Part shown: in pieces, positions 39,394-50,286 of the stretch
Layout of the letters: the number at the start of each line of letters is the position of its first letter
Position numbering within the stretch: the first letter of the stretch is position 1
Assembly (NCBI GenBank): GCA_030762895.1
Contig: CM061070.1
Span: 76,495,804-76,559,803 of the forward strand
DNA from: Sophora flavescens
Lineage: Eukaryota > Streptophyta > Magnoliopsida > Fabales > Fabaceae
Reading direction: 5' to 3'
Length of the DNA: 64,000 nt
Translations under genes and position numbers: made by a program
Notes under the pieces: generated by a model
The model's input: the letters and a program-made list of their open reading frames with translations, nothing else
Databases searched by the model: none
What the model was told of the DNA's origin: nothing

Positions 39394-39411
39394 TGGCACC
39401 GTTGCCGGGGA
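39394..39411 (+). other. Primer-binding site of element C
   Basis: TGGCACCGTTGCCGGGGA, a few bases after the LTR end (39387). This is the primer site type of Athila-group elements, one base off the consensus TGGCGCC. Confidence 0.85.
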
Positions 39412-39586
39412 CTGTAATTTCTTGAATTTCAATTTAATTTTTAAATTGATTTTTCTGGACATTTTTTTTATTAATTTTTTCTTTCTCTTTCAAGTGCATC
39501 TACCTCTCTCTTTGTAGGTATTTTACTCTTTAATACGAAGATCCCAAAGTCTTGGAACTCTTATTGAAGTTGACCCTGAGATCGAA

Positions 39587-41570
39587 ATGACTTTTCATAG
39601 ACGTAGGAGACTACAAAGACAAAGAGCGAGATAAAGGTTGATCACCATTCCACTCATGGCCAAGCTACCGGATACCAAACCACTGAAGGACTACGCAGCC
39701 CCAAATGCTAGGGGTTTGCAAACTAGGATTGCTAGGCCAGAAATTGAGGCAGAGAACTACACTATACCGCCTCAGTTAATTGGCATGATTAGGCAACATC
39801 AATTTGGAGGATTGCCCTCGGAAGACCCGACTGATCATGTGGAGACATTCTTGGAATTCTGTGATGCAATAAGAATTCAAGGTGCTCCGATTGATGCTAT
39901 TCGCTTGAGGTTATTCCCCTCCTCTCTGACTGGAAAGGCAAAAGCTTGGTTGAAGTCGGTGCTTGCTAATACTTTGTCAACTTGGGACCAACTGGAGCAG
40001 GCATTCTTGGAAAAATTCTTCCCACCATCCAAGACTGCTTACCTACGAACTCAGATCACCGGCTTCTACAAAAAGGACAGAGAATGCTTATCCGAAGCTT
40101 GGGATCGTTACATGGGATTGCTAGAATCTTGCCCACATCATGGACTTGAGAAGTGGATTGTAGTGCATACCTTCTACAATGGATTGGACTATTCTTCGAA
40201 GGTGTCACTTGACTCCGCAAATGGTGGAGCATTGATGAATAGACCACTGACTCAAGCATTTGATATCATTGAGAACATTGCCACCAACTATCACCAATGG
40301 GGTTCAGAAAGATGTAATAACCCGAAAAAGCTTTCGGGGGGTAAGTTTGAAATGAATGGTAATGATTTAATTATGTCTAGAGTTGACTCATTGAGGAAAC
40401 GCTTTGATAAACTTGAAAAGGCTAATGTGAGTTCAATAGGTGCTACTAATGTTGTTTGTGATATTTGTGGTATGCAGGGACATGACATGATGGAGTGCCC
40501 ACATGGTAGTGCTCCTGGATCCGGCGCTTCGGGTGACCAAGTGAATTCATGTCACAATTTTTATGACACGAACCCGAAGTTGCCAAACTTTGTTCCCCCA
40601 AATTCTTACAAACAATGAATGAAGAATAGCCCTTATCTCTCCTACAGGAACTACAACAACACATTGAACCATGAATTCCAAGAAGGTCAAGGTAATAGGA
40701 AACCCGCATCGGGGTATCCTCAGGTACAAAAGTCTAAACTTGAGTCTTTTTTGGAAAATTTTGTTGAAACTTAAACAAAGCAAAATGAAGAGTTTAGGCA
40801 ACAAGGTAGGGCAGTCAATGAGGCAATAAAGGAGTTAACATCTAAGGTAGATAACTTAGCCATCCATAATAAGACATTAGAAACTCAGATTGCCCAACAA
40901 GCTAGTACATATTCTAGAACTAAGGGTACGTTTCCAAGACAACCCGAAGTTAATCCCAATGAGCACTGTAATGCTATATACTTGAGGGATGATAAGCTTG
41001 GGGTAGTTGAAAAGGATGTGGAATGTGAGGAGGACATGAGTGAACAATAAGAGATAAAACCAAAGTATGTCCCTCCACCACCTTACCAACCCCCAATACC
41101 TTTCCCACAAAGGTTAGTCAAGAAAAATAAAGTAGAAGAAGAGACTACGAGCTTAATTGAGGAGCATGATGCCATGATAAAAACTAATATGCCTCCTAAA
41201 CTAAAAGATCCGGGAAGTTTCTCTATTGCTTGCTCAATTGGAAAAGTGAAAATAGACCATGCCTTATGTGACGTAGGGGCTAGTGCGAGTTTGATGCCGC
41301 TTACTATCTTTGAGAGGTTAGGAACCAAGGAATTGAGACCATCCAAATTCTCTTTACAATTTGCAGATGGATCAACTAAAACCCCTCTAGGCATACTAGA
41401 GAATATCCCTATAAAGGTAGGTAAATCTTTCATTCCTACCGATTTCATGGTGTTGGATACGAACGGGAATTCTAAATTCTCTATCATTCTTGGAAGGCCA
41501 TTCTTGGCCACAGCTGGAGCAATAATAGATGTAAACAATGATAAGCTCTTTGAATGTAGAGGAAGGTAGG
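39587..41570 (+). pseudogene. gag-protease of element C (Athila-like), broken
   Basis: A single frame from the ATG at 39587 (MTFHRRRRLQ) reaches 41570 with in-frame stops after RQRAR (about 39632), at 40617-40619, near 40771 and near 41048. It encodes the gag core with QHQFGGLPSEDPTDHVETF and FPSSLTGKAKAWL (39780-40300), a zinc knuckle CDICGMQGHDMMEC (about 40456-40497), and an aspartic protease with ALCDVGASASLMPL and IILGRPFLAT (41255-41520). A downstream piece in another frame (to about 41900) is Lys/Arg-rich. All domains keep one frame, so decay is mostly by nonsense changes. Confidence 0.9.
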
Positions 41571-42110
41571 GTGGATTTTGATTTGACTAACTCATATAAC
41601 AACCTTCCTTTTGAGAGTCATGTGTGCATGATTGAGATAATGCCTCCGAAGGTGAAGAAAGAGCTTAACATGGAAGCAACTCCCAAACTTTGCATGACAA
41701 ATGATGCACCAAATAATGATGAAATTTGAGTTGCTCAACATGTGGAGTTAAAACTTCCACCGGGTGGAAGTAAGGCCATGAAACTAAGAGTGAAAAGAGC
41801 AAAGCGAAAGCGCATGTGGCCATATGAACAATATAGGCTCTTTGAAGGACTTCCTTGGAAGAGAGGTGTTCTTGCACTTCCAAGCCCAGCTGATCCCGGT
41901 TGATTGAAGAGAGTATGGTCAAGCTTACGACAAAAAATAAGCGCTTCTTGGGAGGCAACCCAAGTTTTCTTTCCCTTGCAATTTTATTTTTGATTTTTGT
42001 TTTGAATAAATTGAAAAGTTTGGAGAAGAGGGATCATTATTGATGGTTTTGCCAAGTATTTTCAAGTTATGAAGGCAGGAAGAGAAAAAGGGCATGGAAA
42101 GATGAAGTCA

Positions 42111-42370
42111 GAGGAGATCATGGCCTGGCCCTGATGGCCATCATGGCCGTGATGGAGCAATTTCAAGGAAAAAAGAAGAAGAAGGGGGAGATCAGAAGAG
42201 ATCACGGCCTAGCCGTGATGTTGGTCACGGCCGTTAAGGCCAGCAACAGGAAGTCAAAATTGATCACGGCCCATCCGTGACGAGGCTCACGGGCGTGATG
42301 CGAAGGAGCCCAGCAGAACAGAATTGAGCACGGCCTAGCCGTGATGTCTATCACGACCGTGATGCGTCCT
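42111..42370 (+). repeat. CACGGCC palindrome array in element C
   Basis: Four units starting near 42118, 42198, 42261 and 42327 (spacing about 63-80 bp), each of the form ATCACGGC-CTA-GCCGTGAT then ATCACGGCCGTGA, with variations. Further copies sit at 43146 and 43197. Confidence 0.8.
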
Positions 42371-42458
42371 CCAACAGCTCTATGACTGGCATCTGAGCCA
42401 ACACTCTCCACCATCTCGGTGAGTTGTTCCATTTTTCTCGTCTCTCCGACCTAATTAT

Positions 42459-42505
42459 TTACATTGGGGACAATGTAAGTTTTTAAGCTTGGGGTAGGGG
42501 TATTT
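42459..42505 (+). other. Conserved non-coding motif of Athila-type elements (element C)
   Basis: The near-palindrome TTACATTGGGGACAATGTAA is followed by AAGCTTGGGGTAGGGG. The same pair occurs in inverse orientation in element D (47020-47065), in the same position relative to each element. Function unknown; known from related plant gypsy elements. Confidence 0.7.
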
Positions 42506-43147
42506 TGCATTTTTTTTTTGCATATTGCATTTTTCATGTTGCATTAATTTAGGTGTAGTTTTGCATGATCGTATCATTAGATTGCCCCTTGTTTTGAAAT
42601 TGCATCCAATTGTGAGAACTTTGTGTCAAATGAATGAAGACAATGAATTTTTCAACCCAATTTTTGTATTCTTGTGATAGGCTAAAAATAAAAATGTTTG
42701 AGATGATCTTTTGATAGTTGATAATTAGCATGTGGTTCCTTGAATCTATGTTTCTCATTAATTTCAAACTACTAAATGTGAGATTTTTGAACCTAAAAGG
42801 GGTACTCACTAAATTTACCCCATTCTTTGTGATTGAGTGTTTTCTTCCTCTCATATTGTATTCTCTAGAACTTGACTTGAAACCATTTTGAAACATAGAA
42901 ATTTTTGAAAACATATTTGAAAATGCTACCCCTTAGTTACCCAATTTTGAGCCTAATAGAATAAAATGTTTTTCTTGGTACCTTGATTTATTTTGATGAA
43001 TGATGCTTGGTATGGCACCTTTTAAAGTATTGCAAAAAGGGCTAAAAGGTGGTTTGAAAAATAAATTGTGGGATGAAAAGTTAGAAAAATATTTCTATTA
43101 ACTTGAAAATCTCCATTTCTCCAAAAAAAAAAAAGAAAGAAAGAACC

Positions 43148-44160
43148 TGTCACGGCCATGATAGACCAAACACTGAAGCCATCTCCAAGTCAGAACCTGT
43201 CACGGCCTGGCCATGATAGGCATCACGACCATGACGCGCAAAATCTGGCAAAATCTGGAATTTTGATTTGCTGATTTGATTTGATTCTGGAATTGCTTTA
43301 ATCCCAAGTTAACCTACACTATAAATAAGGCAATTAGGCTCGAAAATAGGCATCTCTTGACGGCTACCAAAAGGCAAAAAATTAGGATTTCTCTTCTTCC
43401 CAATTTCTTCTTTTCTCTTAGGATTTTTATGCTTTTGTTATTCAAGGTTGTTATGAATATGGCAATGCTTGATTAGTCTTTTTATTTCTAGGAATTGGGG
43501 CTATGTCCAAGACTTGTTTTATGTTATGAATTAATTTTTTCCCTTTGTTAGTTCCAATTTGTTTTGATTTAATTCCTATGCATGAATTACTTGTGAATTT
43601 GGTGCGCACTTATTTGCATGTCATAGATACTCTAAGGATGAACCTAGCGGTGAACTTAGGTATTGGATCTATAGGGATTGAACTTAGGACTTAAATCACG
43701 AGAGTTAGAAGCGGTCCTTCGAGGGTTTATTGAATTGTCACGAATCTTAATGGGTTCAATTTAAATACAATTACCACGAGAGTAAGGGTTGGTTTAATTG
43801 GGCACAGTTCTTGTATTTCGAGAGGGAACATTAACTTATTTAGGATAAATTCACCTTCAAAGCAATTTTGATAATTAACAAGAGGGGTAGTCAATTTAGT
43901 AGCATGAGCAGTCTTGTTGGTAACCCAATTCCTGGGAATCTTTTTTAATTTGAAAATCTCCAGGTTTGATTTGATTGCGATTTTATTTGATTGCGTTTAA
44001 TTACTAGATTTGTTAGTTAATTCTTATTTCAAATTCCAAATATTTTCTTGTTTAGTTTATTAATTTAATAATTAATTGTTATTTAAGATCACGGTCTCTG
44101 TGGGTTTGATCTTTTTATTACTTGACGACGAAACCGTACACTTGTGGAATCACGCTATCA
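43148..44160 (+). repeat. 3' LTR of element C (left edge inferred)
   Basis: The end is certain (CACGCTATCA, 44160). From 43339 (CTCGAAAATAGG) onward it matches the 5' LTR copy beginning at 35765. Upstream lie a TATA box (TATAAATA, 43320-43327) and a purine run (43120-43147) followed by TGTCACGGCC, which I take as the LTR start. If right, the 5' copy has lost its first 190 bp or so, including the promoter. Confidence 0.7.
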
Positions 44161-44238
44161 AGGACAAAGTACAATGAAAAGACCCGTGTTGGTCTGTGGG
44201 GATAGTCGTCAATCCATAGAGCAGCTAGGGATGTTACA

Positions 44239-44309
44239 AATGGTATCGGAGCGGCACCTCTCCCAGTACGGTGTGGTTCGGGGACAAACCATGCAGAAGC
44301 TGGTGGGCA
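44239..44309 (+). other. Internal domain of Cassandra with primer-binding site
   Basis: 71 bp between LTR ends TGTTACA (44238) and TGTAACACCCGGG (44310). The primer site TGGTATCGGAGC is at 44241-44252, one base off the initiator-Met type. A purine-rich stretch (GCAGAAGCTGGTGGGCA) immediately before the 3' LTR is the polypurine tract. Confidence 0.9.
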
Positions 44310-44379
44310 TGTAACACCCGGGTGCCTGAGAGGGCAGGGAGTGGTCGCCGGTGCAAGAAGGCACGGACAAGGAGCGGCT

Positions 44380-45738
44380 TGTTGACGGCTCTGGGTAAGT
44401 ATACCCAGTCGTGCAAGTAATACGGTGGTGAGACCGGTTATCGTATCCACGGGGATTGGATGTCAATTACTAGTTCACAAACTCAGGAACTATCTAGACT
44501 GTGAAGAGAATTGAAAATAAACAAAACAGAAGGAATAAAATATTTTTTTGTCTTTTTGGGGACTTTTAACAAACACTTGGAGTGCAGAAAGGATATGTTG
44601 GGACTAGACTTCACCGAACCTCTGCCTCATGTACTACCAGGACTAGATACCTCTCAATCATGCTTCAGATATTAAAATCAATCCACTAAATTACTCAAGC
44701 CCCGATTCCTCGGATGGCAAGAGCCTAAATCCACTAATAGACCCTAACTCCTTAGGTGGCCTAGATTAATGAATTTGCATTAGGATTAGGGATTACGCGA
44801 TTACTAGTAAACCAAACTCCATTCCTAGATGCAAGGGTTACTAGGTGATTAAATTCAATTCCGGTTCTAATACGAATTTCCCAATTGCATATCAAAACAC
44901 AAATCGAGTCATGGGGGTGCTAGCCACAACAAGCATTAAGCATGGAAAATCAATCACTAATACGAAGGCATGAACACAGAATAATCAGTCAAGGCAAATA
45001 CATAATGATCAGTTTGATTACATCTAATCCCAACAAACGGGGATTAGCTACTCATAAATAAGAGAAAGCCAAACCAGAGAAATAGGAGAAGAGGAGAGAA
45101 GAAACTCCATAGGAGCTTTCCACTATCGTCACAGCAGCCCCTCTCAGCAGCTCCGTTCTAGGGTTACAATCCTCCTCCACCGCAGCCTCCAAGGTCTTCC
45201 TAGGGTAAAAGTGCTCCTAGGCTAAAAGTCCCTGTTTTTCTGATGGTTTCTGGTCTCCACTAGGGTTCCCAGCTCCCTTGTTTCTGTCTGCTGCGCTTCA
45301 ATATATAGATCTGTTGCGCGTCACGGTCGTGATGGCCGTGACGCGTTCTGGAGTGTGCGCGCTTTCAAATTTGGAGCATCACGGCCGTGAGATTTGGCCT
45401 GTCACGGCCGTGATGGGCATCACGGCTAGGCCGTGACAGCTTCTGACTTTTGCCTTCAATCTTCTCAGTTTTCTTGATCATGGTCGTGATGGTCATCACG
45501 GCCAGGCCGTGATGGGCTCTTCTTGGCTCATTTTCTTCACTTTTCAAGCTCTATTTCATCCAAGCTCCATCAAGGCTAATTCTGAGCATTTTTCCTTAAA
45601 TTCCTGCAAAACAACACCAAGAAATCGCTTCACCCGTTCCAAGGGAAAAACTAACTAAAATCAAATAAAAAATGCTTAATCTATATGAAAAATGCATGAA
45701 AAAGTGTACAGGAAACATGATGTAAAATCACACTATCA
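44380..45738 (-). repeat. 3' LTR of element D (1359 bp)
   Basis: Plus strand starts TGTTGACGGCTCTGGG and ends CACACTATCA. A minus-strand TATA box (CTATATATTG) lies at 45299-45308. CACGGCC palindromes occur at 45320-45510, fewer than in the partner. Just inside it, the minus strand reads AAGCTTGGGGTGATT, the probable polypurine tract. Confidence 0.92.
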
Positions 45739-47327
45739 AATCACCCCAAGCTTATTCAATTGCTTGTCCTCAAGCAATCACTAAGGCCATAAGAGATAAA
45801 TAATCAAAGCGTGGATAGTGAATCAAGAACCCGAGCAAATACTAATCCAAGCAATAGGCATTTCAAATAATTCAGCAAGAGACAATCAATTCAAGTCCAA
45901 TTAGAGGCTTAGGTTCCTTAGACTCATATTCTCACTGATTTGGGCACTCTTTCTCACCTGAAGATCACCCCAAGCTTGTTCATTTTCTTGGCTCTCTTTC
46001 TAACCTCACTCAAGTGTTTAGGGATATACGATATTTCGCTCAATTTCCTCAGGGAATGAATTCTACCATAGGCTTGACTATCAACCAAATCTCTACTTTA
46101 TTAATGAAAACAATTTAGAATCAAGAGGTCTATCGCTTTGGTTGTAACGTGGCCATGGGATTAATCGTTAGGTGGGGAAGTCAAGAAAAGGACATTTCAA
46201 AAGGCTACACAAAATCAAGCATTGTAAAACATGACACCTTCTAAAATACCTTTTTGGGTTTTGATTCCCTTTTCCACCTTTCTTTCTTTCTTTTTATTTC
46301 ATTTCTCACTTTTCTTTTTGTCATCCCCTTCTCTATAAATTTTTCTTTTTCTTTTATTTTTCTTTTATTTGGAGAAGGGGAGATTTTCAGCTCAAGAGAA
46401 ATGTTTTTCTGATTCTTTCATCCCAAACTTTTTTCAACTACCTTTTTACCCTTTTGTGCAATACTTTAGAAGGTCCTATCAAACATTATTCAACAATATA
46501 TTTCAAGGTACCAAGAAAAGTATTTTATTTTTGTAGGATCAAAATTGGGCAACTAAGGGGTAGCATTTCATCAATCAAAGCTCAGAAGGCCGGAAAAATA
46601 CCTAGTGCCTCAATCATTTTCAAAAATTTTTAAGCTTTGAAACGGTTTCAAGTCAAGTTCTAGAGAAATACATCAAAGAGGAATAACACTCAATCAGAAA
46701 GAGTGGGGTAGATTTAGTGAGTACCCCTTTGGCTCAAAATCTCACATTTTAGTAGTTCAAAAATCAATGAGAAATACAAGTCTACTAGACCATATGCTAA
46801 TTATCAACTATCCAAGATTGTCTCAAACATTTTTCATTTGCAGCCTTATCACAAGAATAAAAAAAATTGGGTTCAAGAATTCACTATCTCAATTTAATTG
46901 GCACTCAGTTCTCACAATTGGATGAAAAATCTAAGCAAGGGCAATCGAATCATGTGATCATGCAAACTATCATGCAAAACTATATGAATGCAACATGAAC
47001 AATGTAAATGCAAAATACCCCTACCCCAAGCTTAAGAATTTACATTGTCCCCAATGTAAACAATCAAGTTGGAAAGAGGAGAAAAATGGAACGGCTTACC
47101 GAGACAGTAGCGGGTGTTGGCTCACATTCCCATTCAGAATGAACTGCATGAAAATTGGGTCACAGCCGTGATGGGTGCTGACTTTGCTTTTTCTTGTCTT
47201 CTTGCTCTTCCTTCCTTCTTTCCCTAAAATCACTTGCCAATTTTATTAGTAAAAGAAAACTCTTGATCTTCTCAAATTATTCAAGAGTTAAAATCAAAAA
47301 CAAAAGCTACTAAGAAAATGAAAATAA

Positions 47328-48413
47328 CTAAAGAGAAGGGTTAAGAAACTTGGGTTGCCTCCCAATAAGCGCTTCTTTAACGTCACTAGCTTGACTTATT
47401 GAAAAGCATCCACCTGGATCCCATAGCTTGTGGTATAAGGACCAAGGGGTGCTCAAGATATAAGATCCTCCACCCAGATCCCATGGTTTATGGAGTGGCA
47501 ATTGCAGAAGCAATATGAATCCAACCTTAATTCCACCTAGCCAGTGTGTGAAAACTCCATTGACCTCTACAATTATGAACTCACTTCCTCTCGGGTCAAA
47601 TGATGTTTTCACGAGGAAGTGTGCCAGACAAGTGGAAGGGACTAACTTACCAGTGTCCACACATGCATGCAAGCCAACATATTTGTCCAATGCAGAAAAT
47701 TCAGATTCCTTAGCACGCATGGTGGAGTCCACTACCACTTCATCTTCGTTTTGAACTATCCCCAAAACCAGATTCTGCTCAAACAATGCTTCATGTGGGT
47801 ATTGTACTAGCTGTTTGCAAATCTCCCCCACTTGCATTTTGAAGCTTTGCGTCAGAGCATCGATACAATCATAATTGGCTCTTGCCTTGGCCTCAGAGGT
47901 GGATAGTTCTTGGGAATACTGTTCTAGAGCAGCTTTCAACGGTGTTTGTTCCTTCCATTCCCATTCCTCTTCTTGTTGCTCTTCTACCACCACCACTTCA
48001 TCTTCATTCACGTCCATGCTAGCAAATAGATTCTCTTCAATTTGAATTCCATGTGGCTTTTCTGCTAGCAATTTAGAAAATTCACTAGCCTGTTCTTCTA
48101 ATTTCTGCAAGTTGTCACTTAGCGATGCCACTATCTTACTAGTATTTTTCCCTGCTCGCATTTCAGCCCTCTGAAGCATGGAACTAACTTCCTCCTTGCT
48201 ACGCTCTATGCTCAAGCTCAGAGGATAAGCATCTATATCCTAAAGAATCTCTAGCAGATCAGGATCCAGCTCGAAGTGTGGTGGTGGTTGCAAGGATGAC
48301 AAATAGGACTGCCATTCCTCCTTGGAGTAAATCTTCACGTGCTTAACAGTGATACCATCAAACACGATCCAGTCAAGTTGAGCTTCCCAAGTTGGATGGT
48401 AATGATAGTCCAT
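47328..48413 (-). pseudogene. Unrecognised ORF of element D (about 361 codons, one nonsense codon)
   Basis: From the minus-strand ATG at 48411-48413 (MDYHYHPTWEAQLDW) one frame runs to 47328, broken only by TAG at 48240-48242. The N-terminal 57 residues are aromatic-rich (DWIVFDGITVKHVKIYSKEEW). After the stop comes a helical, Glu/Lys-rich part with coiled-coil character (RSKEEVSSML, KLEEQASEFSKLLAEK) and an acidic patch (EDEVVVVEEQQEEEWEW). A second similar helix block and a hydrophobic C-terminal third (GGIKVGFILLLQLPL) follow. No gag zinc knuckle, protease, RT or integrase motif is present. The end overlaps the conserved sequence AAGCGCTTATTGGGAGGC. It starts about 150 bp after the primer site, where gag normally begins. 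Confidence 0.6.
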
Positions 48414-48561
48414 GTGTTTCCTCACCCTTGCATAAACAAACACTCAAAAGAAAAAAAAATTCAAATCTGTACAGAGAAAATGTCAAATTTATATACAGAA
48501 AAATAAAAGATAAAAATGTCTAAATTAGTTGCCTCCTTTGTTACTAATGATATTGGCAAAA

Positions 48562-48583
48562 CCAATCCCCGGCAACAGCGCCA
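48562..48583 (-). other. Primer-binding site of element D
   Basis: The minus strand reads TGGCGCTGTTGCCGGGGATT, the same type as element C, a few bases inside the 5' LTR (48591). Confidence 0.88.
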
Positions 48584-48590
48584 AAAAACT

Positions 48591-49994
48591 TGTTGACGGC
48601 TCTGGGCAAGTATACCCAGTCGTGCAAGTAATACGGTGGTGAGACCGGTTATCGTATCCACGGGGATTGGATGTCAATTACCAGTTCACAAACTCAGCAA
48701 CTATCTAGACTGTGAAGAGAATTGAAAATAAACAAAACAGAAGGAATAAAATATTTTTTTGTCTTTTGGGGGACTTTTAACAAACACTTGGAGTGCAGAA
48801 AGGATATGTTGGGACTAGACTTCACCAAACCTCTGCCTCATGTACTACCAGGACTAAATACCTCCCATTCATGCTTCAGATATTAAAATCAATCCACTAA
48901 ATTACTCAAGCCCCGATTCCTCGGATGGCAAGAGCCTAAATCCACTAATAGACCCTAACTCCTTAGGTGGCCTAGATTAATGAATTTGCATTAGGATTAG
49001 GGATTACGCGATTACTAGTAAACCAAACTCCATTCCTAGACGCAAGGGTTACAAGGTGATTAAATTCAATTCCGATTCTAATACGAATTTCTCAATTGCA
49101 TATCAAAACACAAATCGAGTCATGGGGGTGCTAGCCACAACAAGCATTAAGCATGGAAAATCAATCACTAATACGAAGGTATGAACACAGAATAATCAGT
49201 CAAGGCAAATACATAATGATCAGTTTGATTACATCTAATCCCAACAAACGGGGATTAGCTACTCATAATTACAGAGAAATCCAAACCAGGGAAATAGGAG
49301 AAGAGGAGAGAAGAAACTCCATGGGAGCTTTCCACTATCGTCACAGCAGCCCCTCTCAGCAGCTCCGTTCTAGGGTTACAATCCTCCTCCACCGCAGCCT
49401 CCAAGGTCTTCCTAGGGTAAAAGTGCTCCTAGGCTAAAAGTCCCTGTTTTTCTGATGGTTTCTGGTCTCCACTAGGGTTCCTAGCTCCCTTGTTTCTGTC
49501 TGCTGCGCTTCAATATATAGATCTGCTGCGCGTCACGACCGTGATGGCCATCACGGCCAGGCCATGACGCGTTCTGGAGTGGGCGTGCTTTCAAATTTGG
49601 AGCATCACAGCCGTGAGCCTCATCACGGCTAGGCCGTGATCGATTCTGTTTGGCCTGTCACGGCCGTGATGGGCATCACGGCTAGGCCATGACAGCTTCT
49701 GACTTTTGCCTTCAATCTTCTCAGTTTTCTTGATCATGGCCGTGATGGTCATCACGGCCAGGCCGTGATGGGCTCTGCTTGGCTCATTTTCTTCATTTTT
49801 CAAGCTCTATTTCATCCAAGCTCCATCAAGGCTAATTCTGAGCATTTTTCCTTAAATTCCTGCAAAACAACACCAAGAAACCGCTTCACCCATTCCAAGG
49901 GAAAAACTAACTAAAATCAAATAAAGAATGCCTAATCTATATGAAAAATGCATGCAAAAGTGTACAAGAAACATGATGTAAAATCACACTATCA
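48591..49994 (-). repeat. 5' LTR of element D (1404 bp)
   Basis: Same ends as the 3' LTR and near-identical sequence. The minus-strand TATA box (CTATATATTG) lies at 49511-49520, with the CACGGCC palindrome array at 49530-49770 in the part transcribed just upstream of or around the promoter. Confidence 0.92.
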
Positions 49995-50160
49995 CGGCTC
50001 CTGGAAGGCTTCTAGGCGGAGGGACGCATGAATGAACCGATTACACACCCGAATGAGAGGGATCTTGAGACTGTGTAGGTCTGAGACTATACAGTTGAGG
50101 ATGGCTTATATGAATTGATTGATACTACCTATACTAACAAGATGCATCTTCTTTTCGAAA

Positions 50161-50233
50161 GCCCGTCACTTAAGAACTCCGCAGTTAAGCGTACTTGACT
50201 TGGAGCAATTCTGGGATGGGTGACCTCCTGGGA
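50161..50233 (+). other. 5S-rRNA-like segment in the Cassandra 3' LTR
   Basis: Contains AAGAACTCCGCAGTTAAGCG (A-box region) and GGATGGGTGACCTCCTGGGA (C-box region), matching plant 5S rRNA with substitutions between them. In Cassandra this block can drive pol III transcription. It is not a genuine 5S gene: the 5' part of 5S is absent. Confidence 0.9.
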
Positions 50234-50286
50234 TGTTACATTAAGAAAAAAAAAAAGAAAAAGAAATTAAGTTTAAATTTTATTTT

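Larger units (their letters stand above)
35765..44160 (+). mobile_element. Element C: Athila-like gypsy retrotransposon, pol-less, in the Cassandra 5' LTR
   Basis: Plus-strand order: truncated 5' LTR (35765-39387, with solo LTR E inside), primer site, gag, protease, short non-coding tail, 3' LTR ending CACGCTATCA at 44160. RT, RNase H and integrase are absent; after the protease the sequence passes within about 400 bp to the non-coding 3' part. The Athila affinity rests on the primer site type, the gag sequence and the protease. No TSD is visible because the left junction is deleted: the 5' LTR lacks its first part, and the adjoining end of the Cassandra 5S block is gone too. Confidence 0.88.
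44380..49994 (-). mobile_element. Element D: non-autonomous LTR retrotransposon in the Cassandra 3' LTR
   Basis: Flanked by the perfect TSD CGGCT (44375-44379 and 49995-49999). Minus-strand order: 5' LTR (49994-48591), primer site, one long ORF, non-coding region with the TTACATTG/AAGCTTGGGG motifs, polypurine tract, 3' LTR (45738-44380). No gag, protease, RT or integrase is seen. The LTRs are almost identical by eye apart from an indel of about 45 bp in the CACGGCC repeats, so the insertion is young compared with its neighbours. Its 3' non-coding part resembles that of element C in inverse orientation. Confidence 0.93.
35484..50240 (+). mobile_element. Cassandra TRIM retrotransposon with 5S-rRNA-like LTRs, host to elements C and D
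   Basis: The outer ends are TGTAATACCTG (35484) and GGGATGTTACA (50240), with the perfect TSD TTAAG at 35479-35483 and 50241-50245. The LTRs carry a 5S-rRNA-derived block, the hallmark of Cassandra terminal-repeat retrotransposons in miniature. The internal domain is only 71 bp (44239-44309) and non-coding. The 5' LTR is split by element C and the 3' LTR by element D. Without insertions the element would be under 1 kb. It encodes nothing and depends on enzymes of other retrotransposons. Confidence 0.95.
44310..50240 (+). repeat. 3' LTR of Cassandra, split by element D
   Basis: The pieces are 44310-44379 and 49995-50240 (311 bp net after removing D and one TSD copy). It holds a complete 5S-like block and then passes directly to GGGATGTTACA. 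The 5' LTR instead has about 78 bp (44161-44238, containing GACCCGTGTTGGTCTG) at this point, so the 3' LTR is shortened. Confidence 0.92.

Noticed and set aside
50161..50233. A 5S rRNA gene
   Set aside because: Only the middle and 3' parts of 5S are present, inside a Cassandra LTR with TSD; it is the element's 5S-derived domain.
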